Source of the DNA: Alphaproteobacteria bacterium CG1_02_46_17
Lineage (GTDB): Bacteria; Pseudomonadota; Alphaproteobacteria; Micavibrionales; Micavibrionaceae
Reading direction: 5' to 3'
DNA length: 64,000 bases
NCBI GenBank assembly: GCA_001871905.1
Contig: MNUG01000018.1
Coordinates: forward strand, 1-64,000
The stretch's first letter is position 1, and each line of letters opens with the position of its first letter. The translations under genes were made by a program, and so were the position numbers. The notes below the pieces were generated by a model. The model was given only the letters and a program-made list of their open reading frames with translations, did no database searches and was not told where the DNA came from. Below, piece by piece: positions 46,424-55,100 of the stretch.

Positions 46424-47819
46424 TCCATTGTTTGAACTGTTCTTCGGTCATGAGGCCAAGAGCCACGCCGGCTTCTTGCAAGGATGTACCCTCGGTATGC
46501 GCCTTCTTGGCGATCTTGGCCGCGTTGTCATAGCCGATATGTGGGTTGAGTGCTGTGACCAGCATCAAGCTTTCATACATCAATTTTTCAATGCGGCGTT
46601 CATCGGCCTCGATACCGGCAACGCAATTATCGGTGAAACTGCGGCAACCATCGGCAATCAAACGAATGGATTGAAGGACATTATAAATCATCACGGGTTT
46701 GAACACGTTGAGCTCAAAATGACCGTTTGATCCGGCAATCGTCACTGTGGTGTGGTTGCCCATAACTTGGGTGCACAACATGGTCATGGCTTCACATTGG
46801 GTCGGGTTGACTTTACCCGGCATAATGGATGACCCAGGTTCATTCGCAGGCAAAATCAATTCGCCGATCCCGCACCGTGGGCCGGAACCCAACAGGCGAA
46901 TATCATTGGCAATTTTCATCAGCGATGCAGAGATGGTATTGAGAACACCAGAAACTTCGACCATGGCATCATGTGCGGCCAAGGCTTCGAATTTATTTTC
47001 TGCGGTCACAAAGGGAAGCCCAGTGATTGCGGCAACTTCGTCGGCAAATCTTTCGGCAAATCCGGCTTTGGAATTAATCCCCGTTCCAACCGCTGTTCCG
47101 CCTTGCGCCAATTGCATAAGGCGAGGGTAAGTGGTCTTGACACGGGCAATTGAAAATTCTATTTGCTTGGCATAACCGGAAAATTCCTGACCCAAAGTCA
47201 ATGGTGTTGCATCCATCAAATGGGTTCGTCCAATTTTGACGATATGAGCAAATGCTTTTGCTTTTGCATCAAGTGCCGCGTGCAAATATTCCAGAGCAGG
47301 GATCAAATCATGATAGACCTGTTCGCCGGCGGCGATATGCATGGCGGTTGGAAAGGTATCGTTTGAAGATTGCCCCATATTGACGTGATCGTTCGGGTGG
47401 ACCGGTTTTTTGGAACCCATTTCCCCGCCCATCATTTCAATCGCACGGTTTGAAATCACTTCATTGGCATTCATGTTGGTTTGTGTACCAGATCCGGTTT
47501 GCCAGACCACCAGAGGAAACTCATCGGCCATGGACCCGTCAATAACTTCTTCGGAGGCGTTCACAATAGCTTGTCCGATTTTTGGGTCGAGAACACCAAG
47601 AGCCATATTGGTTTGTGCCGCGGCGCGTTTGATAATTCCCAAGGCACGAATTAAAGGTGCAGGCATCTTTTCATTGCCGATTTTGAAATTTCCCAAAGAC
47701 CGTTGGGTCTGTGCCCCCCAGTAACGATTGGCAGAAACTTCGATTTCACCGAACGAATCGGTTTCAACGCGAATGGGATTACTTTGCCCGCTCTCCAGAG
47801 CTTGCGATACGGATGTCAT
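46389..47819 (-). CDS. fumC: Class II fumarate hydratase
   Basis: This is an iron-free fumarase of the TCA cycle. The 476-residue protein has [49 protein letters not shown] and the fumarase/aspartase signature [13 protein letters not shown]. The oxidative-stress-resistant class II is typical of aerobic alphaproteobacteria. GGAGGAAAT precedes the ATG. It is followed with overlap by the RHH_4 gene. Confidence 0.96.
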   Translation of the reverse strand: MTSVSQALESGQSNPIRVETDSFGEIEVSANRYWGAQTQRSLGNFKIGNEKMPAPLIRALGIIKRAAAQTNMALGVLDPKIGQAIVNASEEVIDGSMADEFPLVVWQTGSGTQTNMNANEVISNRAIEMMGGEMGSKKPVHPNDHVNMGQSSNDTFPTAMHIAAGEQVYHDLIPALEYLHAALDAKAKAFAHIVKIGRTHLMDATPLTLGQEFSGYAKQIEFSIARVKTTYPRLMQLAQGGTAVGTGINSKAGFAERFADEVAAITGLPFVTAENKFEALAAHDAMVEVSGVLNTISASLMKIANDIRLLGSGPRCGIGELILPANEPGSSIMPGKVNPTQCEAMTMLCTQVMGNHTTVTIAGSNGHFELNVFKPVMIYNVLQSIRLIADGCRSFTDNCVAGIEADERRIEKLMYESLMLVTALNPHIGYDNAAKIAKKAHTEGTSLQEAGVALGLMTEEQFKQWIVPQDMVKPRD

Positions 47820-47949
47820 ATATTTCCTCCATAGAGATACTAAAACATCACCTTTTTACCCGATTTAGGCAGTGGATAGAAGGGGAAAAGCCGTATAAAC
47901 TACGACATATCATCTATTTTAATGTCACAAAACGATGGTCGGGTGAAAT

Positions 47950-48699
47950 ATGAATAAAGTAAAGCAAACTGTTGGAATTATTGGGGTCGGGGCATTTGGC
48001 GAATTTATGCTCAAATATCTGATTCCGTATTTCAATGTCAGTATTTTTGATTCCCACCGCGATCTCGCTCAGGTTGGCGATTTATATAATGTCGGGATTT
48101 GCGACCTGAATCGTATTTGCGATTGCGATATTATTATCTTGTGTGTGCCTGTTGTTCATATGGAAGAAGCCTTGGACTCCATCCGGCACAAACTAAAGGC
48201 AGGCCAGCTCTTGATTGATCTGTGCTCGGTTAAAACCAAACCGATCAAACTGGTGATCGACAAGCTCCCCAATGGTGTTGAGTTTATCAGTCTGCACCCG
48301 CTTTTCGGCCCACAGAGCGGCAAATTCGGGATCAATGGTCTTAATCTCACGATGTGTGATGTGGGATTAACCAGCCGCACCGAGTGCATTCGTAAGTTTC
48401 TGAATGAGACTCTGGGACTGAAAATTCACGAAACAACGCCGGAACAGCATGACAGGGAAATGGCCTATGTGCAGGGACTGACCCATATGATCGCCAAAGT
48501 TTTTAGTCGCATGGATGTGCCGGAAATTCACCAGAAAACAAAGACTTATACCTTGTTGGATGAAATGGTCGAGATGATCCGCTATGACAGCGATGAACTT
48601 TTTCTGGCCATCCAACGCGATAATCCGTATGTTGAGAACACCAAACAAGCCTTTTTTAAGGCCGTAAAAGATTTGGAAGATAAACTATCAAAAGAATAA
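47950..48699 (+). CDS. Prephenate dehydrogenase (TyrA)-like protein
   Basis: This is a 249-residue NAD(P)-dependent dehydrogenase of the TyrA superfamily. The Rossmann motif is VGIIGVGAFGEFMLKYL; then DCDIIILCVPVVHM, LIDLCSVKTKPI, and the family active-site block FISLHPLFGPQSG with His. The helical domain has HDREMAYVQGLTHMI. The C-terminus lacks an ACT or chorismate mutase domain. Arogenate versus prephenate specificity cannot be read. GGTGAAAT precedes the ATG. It is divergent from fumC, and the gene downstream is unrelated. Confidence 0.87.
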   Translation: MNKVKQTVGIIGVGAFGEFMLKYLIPYFNVSIFDSHRDLAQVGDLYNVGICDLNRICDCDIIILCVPVVHMEEALDSIRHKLKAGQLLIDLCSVKTKPIKLVIDKLPNGVEFISLHPLFGPQSGKFGINGLNLTMCDVGLTSRTECIRKFLNETLGLKIHETTPEQHDREMAYVQGLTHMIAKVFSRMDVPEIHQKTKTYTLLDEMVEMIRYDSDELFLAIQRDNPYVENTKQAFFKAVKDLEDKLSKE

Positions 48700-48718
48700 G
48701 CCAGTAAAACTGGATAGA

Positions 48719-49237
48719 ATGCAGGGAATGAAAGTGGTTTTATCGTCAGCGATAGTGCGTCCTTTTGCTTTTTCATTGGGTATGGCCTTCGGCAGTGTCG
48801 CCGGAGCCGATGTAACCATGATCAAATATGATGAAGTAAAACTGGATGACAAGGTTGTCGTTGTGACAAAGGGCGGTAAGGTGTTGCTTCCCGATCGAGT
48901 GACTATAGAAGTTTCAATGGCAGATGATAAAAGAGTTCGTTTTACGCCATACCCGAAAGAACTGGGATTAAAAGACTCATTCGCCTCTTGTACTAAAATC
49001 AGGGCTTACAATGCGTTTTCCTGGTTTGTAAGGGACGTGACTCTTCTTGATGAAGTCAGAGAAAATTACGGGGATGATGTGGCCTATATTCTCTCCCGTG
49101 TCAAAATACAAAACGAGAGCAACTTGTCTGATAAACAGGTGATGGAAGCGGTCGAGGAAAAAGTATGGGAAGAAGTGTTAACATCCTCAAAAATTGCAGC
49201 CGAGAACGCTGATAAATTATGCCTGAATCAAAGCTAA
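48719..49237 (+). CDS. Small exported hypothetical protein
   Basis: This 172-residue protein has a signal-peptide-like N-terminus (VVLSSAIVRPFAFSLGMAFG, probably cleaved near VAGA). The mature part is acidic, with a strand-rich front (DKVVVVTKGGKVLLPDRVTI) and helical end. Two Cys (SCTK and KLCLN) could form a disulfide. No family is recognised. A small CCAGT-AAA-ACTGG hairpin lies just before it. The 3' end overlaps the convergent dusB by 21 bases. Confidence 0.7.
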   Translation: MQGMKVVLSSAIVRPFAFSLGMAFGSVAGADVTMIKYDEVKLDDKVVVVTKGGKVLLPDRVTIEVSMADDKRVRFTPYPKELGLKDSFASCTKIRAYNAFSWFVRDVTLLDEVRENYGDDVAYILSRVKIQNESNLSDKQVMEAVEEKVWEEVLTSSKIAAENADKLCLNQS

Positions 49238-50221
49238 TTCAATTTCCGGTTCACTCGCAAAATAATCAGATATAAATTGACGAACGTCGTTAGAGTTTTC
49301 TGATCTATTGATGCGTGACCGCAAGGCGTCAGAATTTTCCATCTCACTCACATACCACCCGATATGTTTGCGGGCGATTTTTAGTCCTGTCTCAATCCCG
49401 TAATACTCAAGCAAGGCATTATAATGCTCCAGAATCAGATCGCGCAACTCTTCTCCCGATGGGGCTGAATTGTGCGTGCCTGTTTTAAGGTGATCCATAA
49501 TTTGTTTGACCACCCATGGCTTGCCATATGCGCCGCGACCAATCATAACCCCGTCTGCACCTGATTGCGCTATCGCGTTGCGGGCATCTTGCGGCGTGCA
49601 AATATCACCATTGACGATCAGGGGAATGGAAATGGCATCACGCACGGCGCGCACGGCGTCCCAGTCGGCAGTACCGGTATAAAGCTGGTTGCGCGTGCGC
49701 CCATGAACTGTAATCATTCTAACGCCGACATCCTCGGCCATACGGGCAAGACGCGGTGCGTTGATACTGTCGTGATCCCACCCCAGACGCATCTTGACGG
49801 TGACAGGAACCGAAACAGATTTGACAGTTTGTTCGATGATGCTGATTGCCAAAGGTTCATCACGCATCAAGGCTGACCCGCCCATATTATTGACAATCTT
49901 TTTAACCGGACACCCAAAATTCAGATCAATAATCTGCGCGCCACGGGCTTCACAAATACGTGCGGCCTCGGCCACGACATTCGGTTCACATCCCGCAATC
50001 TGGATGGCGATCGGATGTTCTTCTCCGAAATCGAAATCCTCGCGTTTTCTTGGTGATTTGCGAGCATTCTCGATCATGGGGCGCGATGCCAGCATTTCAG
50101 AAAAAACGAGACCAGCTCCGAATTTTTTGACCACACGACGAAAGGGAAGGTCAGTGACACCTGACATCGGGGCAAGAAAAACAGGATCGTCAATTTGAAT
50201 TGGGCCAATAAAAAAAGACAT
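49217..50221 (-). CDS. dusB: tRNA-dihydrouridine synthase B
   Basis: This FMN-dependent enzyme reduces uridine in the tRNA D-loop. The ATG at 50221 (MSFFIGPIQIDDPVF) is preferred over the track TTG at 50230; 334 residues. The motif PVFLAPMSGVTDLPFRR, IQIAGCEPN, catalytic Cys in DLNFGCPVKKIV, KMRLGWD, and VNGDICTPQDA identify a TIM-barrel Dus of the DusB/NifR3 type. It lies directly after slyX, whose stop is five bases upstream. In many alphaproteobacteria dusB heads the ntr operon, but here it does not. Confidence 0.95.
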   Translation of the reverse strand: MSFFIGPIQIDDPVFLAPMSGVTDLPFRRVVKKFGAGLVFSEMLASRPMIENARKSPRKREDFDFGEEHPIAIQIAGCEPNVVAEAARICEARGAQIIDLNFGCPVKKIVNNMGGSALMRDEPLAISIIEQTVKSVSVPVTVKMRLGWDHDSINAPRLARMAEDVGVRMITVHGRTRNQLYTGTADWDAVRAVRDAISIPLIVNGDICTPQDARNAIAQSGADGVMIGRGAYGKPWVVKQIMDHLKTGTHNSAPSGEELRDLILEHYNALLEYYGIETGLKIARKHIGWYVSEMENSDALRSRINRSENSNDVRQFISDYFASEPEIELALIQA

Positions 50222-50226
50222 GATGA

Positions 50227-50469
50227 TCAATAATGCGGTGGCTTTTCTGCGGCAGCCATTTCAGTGATTGTTTTTGCGCCATCGCTTTTGGACTCACCGG
50301 AATTTTGTTCCATGTCCTTGGCACGGGTTAACAGGAAATGAACCTGATGTTTCAAAAGGTCAATCTCTTTCCATTGCGCAGCAGTCATATCGCTCAGATC
50401 ATTGATCTGTTGATCCTGATGGGTAATCAGCATTTCCAGACGTTCTATATGGTCGTTTTTTTTGGTCAT
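50227..50469 (-). CDS. slyX: SlyX family protein
   Basis: The ATG at 50469 (MTKKNDHIERLEMLI) is used instead of the TTG at 50505; 80 residues. The sequence is a short coiled coil with AAQWKEIDLLKHQVHFLL, and ends in the diagnostic PPHY. SlyX has no defined molecular role; in E. coli it neighbours the slyD peptidyl-prolyl isomerase. Here it is coupled to dusB. Confidence 0.88.
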   Translation of the reverse strand: MTKKNDHIERLEMLITHQDQQINDLSDMTAAQWKEIDLLKHQVHFLLTRAKDMEQNSGESKSDGAKTITEMAAAEKPPHY

Positions 50470-50547
50470 GTCCGCTTTGTACACTTTTTGGGGGTGCTTT
50501 GACAATATATTTGCCTGTCTCTCGCAGAATCATTACTATCCATGGTT

Positions 50548-51105
50548 ATGAGCAAAGCATTCACCAAGGAAGACGATGGCGAAAACGAAGAGGATCATGA
50601 AGAAATTGATCCTCTACCGGCGCATGTCAAAAACCTGATGACACCATTCGGGCATAAAATGTTGTCCGATGAACTGGAAAATTTACTGCGTGTCGAACGC
50701 CCGAAGATTGTTGAAATCGTATCTTGGGCGGCGGGAAACGGGGATCGTTCGGAAAATGGCGATTATATCTATAATAAAAAGAAGTTGCGGGAAATTGATC
50801 GCCGAGTCCGTTACCTGACCAAACGTCTGGAAAAACCGGAAATTGTTGACCCCAAGCGGCAACAGAATCTGGAACATGTTTTCTTTGGCGCCACCGTGAC
50901 CTACATTGACGGAAACGACGTAGAAACCAGAGTCAAATTGGTGGGGGTTGATGAAGCGGATTTCGATCACGGAAAAATTAACTGGGTGTCTCCCGTGGCT
51001 CGTGCATTGATGAAATCAGGAATAGGGGACACAATAGAACTGCGTACCGCAAGCGGCACACAATCCATTGAAATCATAGATATCGTTTATGAAATTGAAT
51101 CATAA
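50548..51105 (+). CDS. greB: Transcription elongation factor GreB
   Basis: GreB stimulates cleavage of backtracked RNA by RNA polymerase. The ATG at 50548 (MSKAFTKED) matches the family start. The 185-residue protein has an acidic N-terminal extension (about 25 residues, DDGENEEDHEEID), the coiled-coil finger RPKIVEIVSWAAGNGDRSENGDYIYNKKKL (Asp/Glu tip), and the C-terminal FKBP-like domain (VFFGATVTYID to MKSGIGDTIEL). The GDRSENGDYIY block is specific to GreB. No good ribosome site precedes the start. Confidence 0.93.
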   Translation: MSKAFTKEDDGENEEDHEEIDPLPAHVKNLMTPFGHKMLSDELENLLRVERPKIVEIVSWAAGNGDRSENGDYIYNKKKLREIDRRVRYLTKRLEKPEIVDPKRQQNLEHVFFGATVTYIDGNDVETRVKLVGVDEADFDHGKINWVSPVARALMKSGIGDTIELRTASGTQSIEIIDIVYEIES

Positions 51106-51110
51106 TCTAT

Positions 51111-51128
51111 AAGTCTGCGCCGACTTTT
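51111..51128 (+). terminator. Weak terminator after greB
   Basis: AAGTC and GACTT pair around TGCGCC, and the T-run continues to TTTTT. The stem is only five base pairs, and it lies just beside the end of the convergent rhodanese gene. Confidence 0.4.
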
Positions 51129-51451
51129 TAACTGACAACCTTGAGGCCAGCAGATTGCCATGCACCAATTCCACCGGCGAGATTATAAACATTGTCTTCG
51201 TCCGCCGCGATATCACATACGATTTGACAGGCCCGCATCGAACGCCCGCCGGCTTTACACTGGAAAACAATTTTCTTACCTGTCGGATAATCTTCATGAT
51301 TATATTTGACTGGAAAAATTGACAGGGGAATGGAAATCGCACCTTCGATATGACCAGACTTGAATTCGTCGGTTTCCCGCACGTCAATCAAAACGGCTTC
51401 ATCGTTTTTAAGCCATGCGTTGAGTGTCTGTGCGTCAATTTCCTGTATCAT
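51128..51451 (-). CDS. Rhodanese-like domain protein
   Basis: This is a single rhodanese domain, 107 residues, starting at ATG 51451 (MIQEIDAQTLNAWL), with GGGGGA upstream. A GTG at 51496 with its own AGGTT is an alternative start adding 15 residues. Blocks: VLIDVRETDEFKSGHIEGAIS, then the active Cys in VFQCKAGGRSMRAC and YNLAGGIGAW. Such proteins move sulfane sulfur. It is divergent from the AhpD-like gene across a short AT-rich region with a palindrome. Confidence 0.92.
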   Translation of the reverse strand: MIQEIDAQTLNAWLKNDEAVLIDVRETDEFKSGHIEGAISIPLSIFPVKYNHEDYPTGKKIVFQCKAGGRSMRACQIVCDIAADEDNVYNLAGGIGAWQSAGLKVVS

Positions 51452-51541
51452 TCTGGATCCCCCGAATTTGTTAATAAGAGCTGTAAAAAAATTCACAATT
51501 AACCTGCTTGCAATGTGATAATGTTGATATATATTACGCAG

Positions 51542-51559
51542 TATTAAATATATTTAATA
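51542..51559. promoter_or_regulatory. 18-bp perfect AT palindrome between rhodanese and AhpD-like genes
   Basis: TATTAAATATATTTAATA is a perfect 18-bp palindrome midway in the divergent promoter region. It is a strong candidate operator for a dimeric regulator controlling both genes. Confidence 0.5.
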
Positions 51560-51611
51560 TATTAGATAAACTTATAAGCCAACCTAGAATATAAATCAAG
51601 CAGGAGCAATC

Positions 51612-51971
51612 ATGGCAAAAGATTACGAAGAACTCACCAAAAATATTTCCCAATATATCGGTGAACTGAGAAAAGCAGCACCCGAGGCAATGCAAGGGTT
51701 TTCCGCACTGGCCAAAGGAGCCTTGCAAGATGGTGCATTAGACAAGAAAACCAAGGAACTGATTGCCTTGGCAATTGGTGTGGCTGTTCGGTGTGACGGA
51801 TGTATTGGCTTTCACACCAAAGCATGCCTTGATCTGGGTGCGACGCGTGAAGAGGTCGCAGAAACTCTGGCGATGACCGTCTATATGGGCGGCGGGCCAA
51901 ACCTGATGTATGCGGCAGATGCTCTTCGTGCCTACGATCAATTCGCAGGCAACGAAAAAGCAGCAGGATAA
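51612..51971 (+). CDS. AhpD-like carboxymuconolactone decarboxylase family protein
   Basis: This 119-residue protein has the AhpD-like fold with the redox/proton-relay motif VRCDGCIGFHTKACLDLG (C-x2-C-x3-H). The N-terminal helix, then KTKELIALAIGVAV and the TREEVAETLAMTVYMGGGP helix are typical. Members act as alkylhydroperoxidases, or as small dehydratase/decarboxylase-like enzymes. GGAG lies six to nine bases before the ATG. Divergent pairing with a rhodanese suggests a shared redox or sulfur response. Confidence 0.92.
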   Translation: MAKDYEELTKNISQYIGELRKAAPEAMQGFSALAKGALQDGALDKKTKELIALAIGVAVRCDGCIGFHTKACLDLGATREEVAETLAMTVYMGGGPNLMYAADALRAYDQFAGNEKAAG

Positions 51972-51992
51972 ACGCGAAAGTTAAATCGGTTT

Positions 51993-52934
51993 TTAGGCCG
52001 CACGACTAACAGAAGAGGGTAATTTCTCTTCTGTTATGTTTTGTGAATAATGTTCCCGCAACTTCTCGGTCATATAGGCAACCAGTTCCGGAGCCAGATG
52101 TTCGCGTTCCAGACCGTAAGCAATCTGGGCTTTGATAAATCCGATATCGTTTCCGCAATCGAGACGTTCGCCAACAAATTCGTAACCAAAGAAATCCTGA
52201 TCTTTCAACATATGGGCCATGGCATCGGTCAACTGGATTTCGCCTCCGGCACCCTTTTCATGTTTCGAAAGATAGTCAAAAATTTCAGGCTGCAAAATAT
52301 AGCGTCCAAACACTGCCATATTGGATGGTGCGTTATCTGGATCCGGTTTTTCAACCAGACCGGAAATCATAACGGTTTGACCATCACGACCTTTCACTCC
52401 CAGAATACCGTATTTGGAAGTATCTCTTAACGGAACGGAACAGGTCGCAACCATATTGCCGCCATGGACGCGGTAACTCCCCATCATCTGTGCCAGACAG
52501 GATGTTTTGTTGCGAACGGTGTCATCGGGAAGAATAATGGCAAAGGGTTCATTGCCGACGAGCTCCCGCGCGCACCATACAGCATGCCCCAGACCAAGTG
52601 CTTTGTCCTGACGAACAGTTTTGATGGCCCCTTCGGGAAGAGTAGAAGCTTTCACTTTTTCAATCTGCTCCGTCTTTCCTCTGAACTGAAGAACATCCAT
52701 CAAAGGGGCAGGGGACGTGAAATGTTCCAGCAAGGATTTTTTACCATCACTGATTACAAAAATGAATTCTTCGATTCCGGCTTGAATGGCCTCCTCAACA
52801 GCCATCTGGATCAATGGACGATCAACGATAGTCAGCATTTCTTTTGGGATAGCCTTGGTTGCGGGTAACAGGCGGGTTGCCAAACCGGCTACCGGAAAAA
52901 CGGCTTTACGAACTGGTGCTGGATACTGTGTCAT
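51993..52934 (-). CDS. galU: UTP-glucose-1-phosphate uridylyltransferase
   Basis: This enzyme makes UDP-glucose for envelope and exopolysaccharide synthesis. The ATG at 52934 is favoured over an overlapping GTG at 52937; AGAGG lies about ten bases upstream; 313 residues. Motifs: KAVFPVAGLATRLLPATKA (nucleotide-binding), LPDDTVRN, VEKPDPDNAPSN, GAGGEIQLTDAM. The last codons overlap the hairpin of the convergent AhpD-like gene. Confidence 0.96.
   Translation of the reverse strand: MTQYPAPVRKAVFPVAGLATRLLPATKAIPKEMLTIVDRPLIQMAVEEAIQAGIEEFIFVISDGKKSLLEHFTSPAPLMDVLQFRGKTEQIEKVKASTLPEGAIKTVRQDKALGLGHAVWCARELVGNEPFAIILPDDTVRNKTSCLAQMMGSYRVHGGNMVATCSVPLRDTSKYGILGVKGRDGQTVMISGLVEKPDPDNAPSNMAVFGRYILQPEIFDYLSKHEKGAGGEIQLTDAMAHMLKDQDFFGYEFVGERLDCGNDIGFIKAQIAYGLEREHLAPELVAYMTEKLREHYSQNITEEKLPSSVSRAA
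52007..52036 (+). terminator. 11-bp hairpin downstream of AhpD-like gene, inside galU 3' end
   Basis: TAACAGAAGAG and CTCTTCTGTTA are perfect 11-bp arms with GGTAATTT between them. On the plus strand the hairpin is followed by TGTTTTGTG, so it can terminate the AhpD-like transcript 36 bases after its stop. The same bases encode residues near the end of galU on the minus strand. Confidence 0.5.
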
Positions 52935-53153
52935 CACGGGGCCTCTTTAATATGGGTATGAATTCTTATTTGCACGAACCTATTCGGAGGCTTTATGCCC
53001 CTTTTTCGCTGCAACGCAAACAACTTATGCCACAAAACATCGCAAATGTCCATTTATTATGGCAACTAAAACGAATTTTTATTACCAAATTTTGAAATTG
53101 ATAAAAACATCACTATAAATCAATAAGTTAAGATGGGGCTCTGGAATAGAAAA

Positions 53154-55100
53154 TCAAGAGCTCAGAGCCACAACCGGATCAAGCAGAGCTGCTTTTCGGG
53201 CGGGAAGATACCCAAAAACCAGACCGGTTCCGATTGCACAGAAAAAAGCCAACAGGGCGGGCCCGACGGTAAACACAATTTTGACATCGAAGAAAGTTAG
53301 AATTCCGCCTGTGGCAAGTCCGACTATGACGCCCAGAATACCGCCAATCGTACAAACAACCGCAGATTCGGTGTTGAACTGGATCAGAATATCCCGCATC
53401 CGCGCCCCAGTTGCCATCCGGATTCCGATTTCTCTCGTGCGCTCTGTGACACTCACCAACATGATATTCATCACGCCAATCCCCCCAACAAACAGGGAAA
53501 TCGCGGCAACCGCCCCCAGAAGAATAGTCAAAGTATTTTGTGTCTCGGTGGCCATGGCCAAAAAGGCTGCCGTATTTCTAACCGAAAAATCTTCGGTTTT
53601 GTGGCGCTCTTTCAATAGGTCGGTAATTTGCTGTTGGGTTTGATCGACAATTGACGTATCGGCGATTCTGACTGTAATACCGTCCAGATAGTTTGAACCG
53701 AATAACCGTACCAGACCGGTTGTCACGGGAATGAATACGGCATTATCCTGATCCTGCCCCCACGGGGCCGCGCCCTTCTCATCCATGACACCGATAATCT
53801 CGAACGGGACATTGCCAATCAGGATGGTCTCGCCAATCGGACTTTGGCCCATGGGGAAAAAAGTTGTTTTAACAGTTTTTCCGATCACCGCTACTGGCGC
53901 ATAGGAGTTGACATCGGGGAGAGAGAAAAAAGTCCCCTCGACGACATACCAGTCTCTTGCCCGGGGAAAGTTTACGCCTTCGCCCTGAATGCTGGTTTGT
54001 AGATCAGTGTTGCCATAGCGGACAGTTTTGGTGCCGGTGCGTTCCGGTACAACCACATCGACATTGGGAAGCTCTTCAATGGCTTTGGAATCCTCGATCG
54101 TCAGGGTGGCGATATCCCCGCTGCGGCGCATCCCCGGCGCTCCGGTTCTAACCGAAAGCAAATTGGTTCCCATGGAGCTGATTTGATCCAGAACACTTTT
54201 CTTGCTGCCATTCCCGACCGCCAGCATGGTAATAACCGCCGCCACTCCAATAACAATCCCGAGCAAAGTCAGGGCAGTTCTAAACTTGTTTGTTTTAAGA
54301 GACCTCAATGCCGTGACGATCGCCTCCGTCCATTCTCCTGCCGTAATCTGGATCGGGGAGGGAAGATGATCTTCCTTCATCTGGTGATCGTTGTGATAGG
54401 CATGAATAGGGTCAGTGTTCGATAAAGTATCAGATAAAACTTTTCCATCCTGAATGCGGATTTGACGATTGGCATGGGCCGCGACTTGTTCATCGTGGGT
54501 AATCAGAATAATTGTACGGCCTTCCTTGTGGAGTTGCTTTAACAAATCCATAACTTCTTGTCCGCTGTGACTGTCCAGCGCCCCTGTGGGCTCATCGGCA
54601 AGAATAACGGGTGGGTCATTCATCAAGGCACGCGCAACCGCAACACGTTGCTGCTGACCACCTGAGAGTTGATTGGGACGGTGATCTGTGCGGTCACCAA
54701 GTCCCAGTCGCGATAATATGTCGTGGGCGCGGCTGCGGCGATGGCTTTGATCCATACCGGCATACATAGCGGGAATCTCGACGTTTTCAGACGCTGTCGA
54801 GGTTTCCAGCAAATTATAACGCTGGAAAATAAATCCGAAACTATCCCGCCGTAATGCGGCCAGTTCATCCGCAGTTAAGGACGATACATCATGCCCGCGC
54901 ACCAGATAGGTTCCTGAACTGGATCGATCCAGACATCCGATAATATTCATCAATGTGGTTTTTCCTGAACCGGATTGTCCCATAATGGCGACAAACTCTC
55001 CGTCATGAATATCCAGAGAAACACCGTTCAAGGCGTGGACAACGGCCTCACCATTTTGAAAGCTGCGTGTAATATCGCGAAGGGACAGGATTACACTCAT
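53154..55100 (-). CDS. macB: MacB-type ABC transporter (ATPase-permease fusion)
   Basis: This 648-residue protein has an N-terminal ATPase (about 1-230) with Walker A GQSGSGKTTLMN, signature LSGGQQQRVAVARAL and Walker B VILADEPTGALDS. The C-terminal permease has four TM helices (one after LKTNKFRTALTLLGI, three after TLTILLGAVAAISLF) and a periplasmic MacB core domain. It works with MacA and an outer-membrane TolC-like channel in a mechanotransmission pump. It overlaps macA by four bases. No tolC gene lies in the window. Confidence 0.95.
   Translation of the reverse strand: MSVILSLRDITRSFQNGEAVVHALNGVSLDIHDGEFVAIMGQSGSGKTTLMNIIGCLDRSSSGTYLVRGHDVSSLTADELAALRRDSFGFIFQRYNLLETSTASENVEIPAMYAGMDQSHRRSRAHDILSRLGLGDRTDHRPNQLSGGQQQRVAVARALMNDPPVILADEPTGALDSHSGQEVMDLLKQLHKEGRTIILITHDEQVAAHANRQIRIQDGKVLSDTLSNTDPIHAYHNDHQMKEDHLPSPIQITAGEWTEAIVTALRSLKTNKFRTALTLLGIVIGVAAVITMLAVGNGSKKSVLDQISSMGTNLLSVRTGAPGMRRSGDIATLTIEDSKAIEELPNVDVVVPERTGTKTVRYGNTDLQTSIQGEGVNFPRARDWYVVEGTFFSLPDVNSYAPVAVIGKTVKTTFFPMGQSPIGETILIGNVPFEIIGVMDEKGAAPWGQDQDNAVFIPVTTGLVRLFGSNYLDGITVRIADTSIVDQTQQQITDLLKERHKTEDFSVRNTAAFLAMATETQNTLTILLGAVAAISLFVGGIGVMNIMLVSVTERTREIGIRMATGARMRDILIQFNTESAVVCTIGGILGVIVGLATGGILTFFDVKIVFTVGPALLAFFCAIGTGLVFGYLPARKAALLDPVVALSS

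Noticed and set aside
48701-48713. CCAGT-AAA-ACTGG hairpin after the TyrA-like gene as a terminator
   Set aside because: The stem is only five bases and no T-run follows.
53136-53168. GGCTCTG/CAGAGCC stem at the macB end as a terminator
   Set aside because: The macB stop lies within the structure and no T-run follows on the minus strand.
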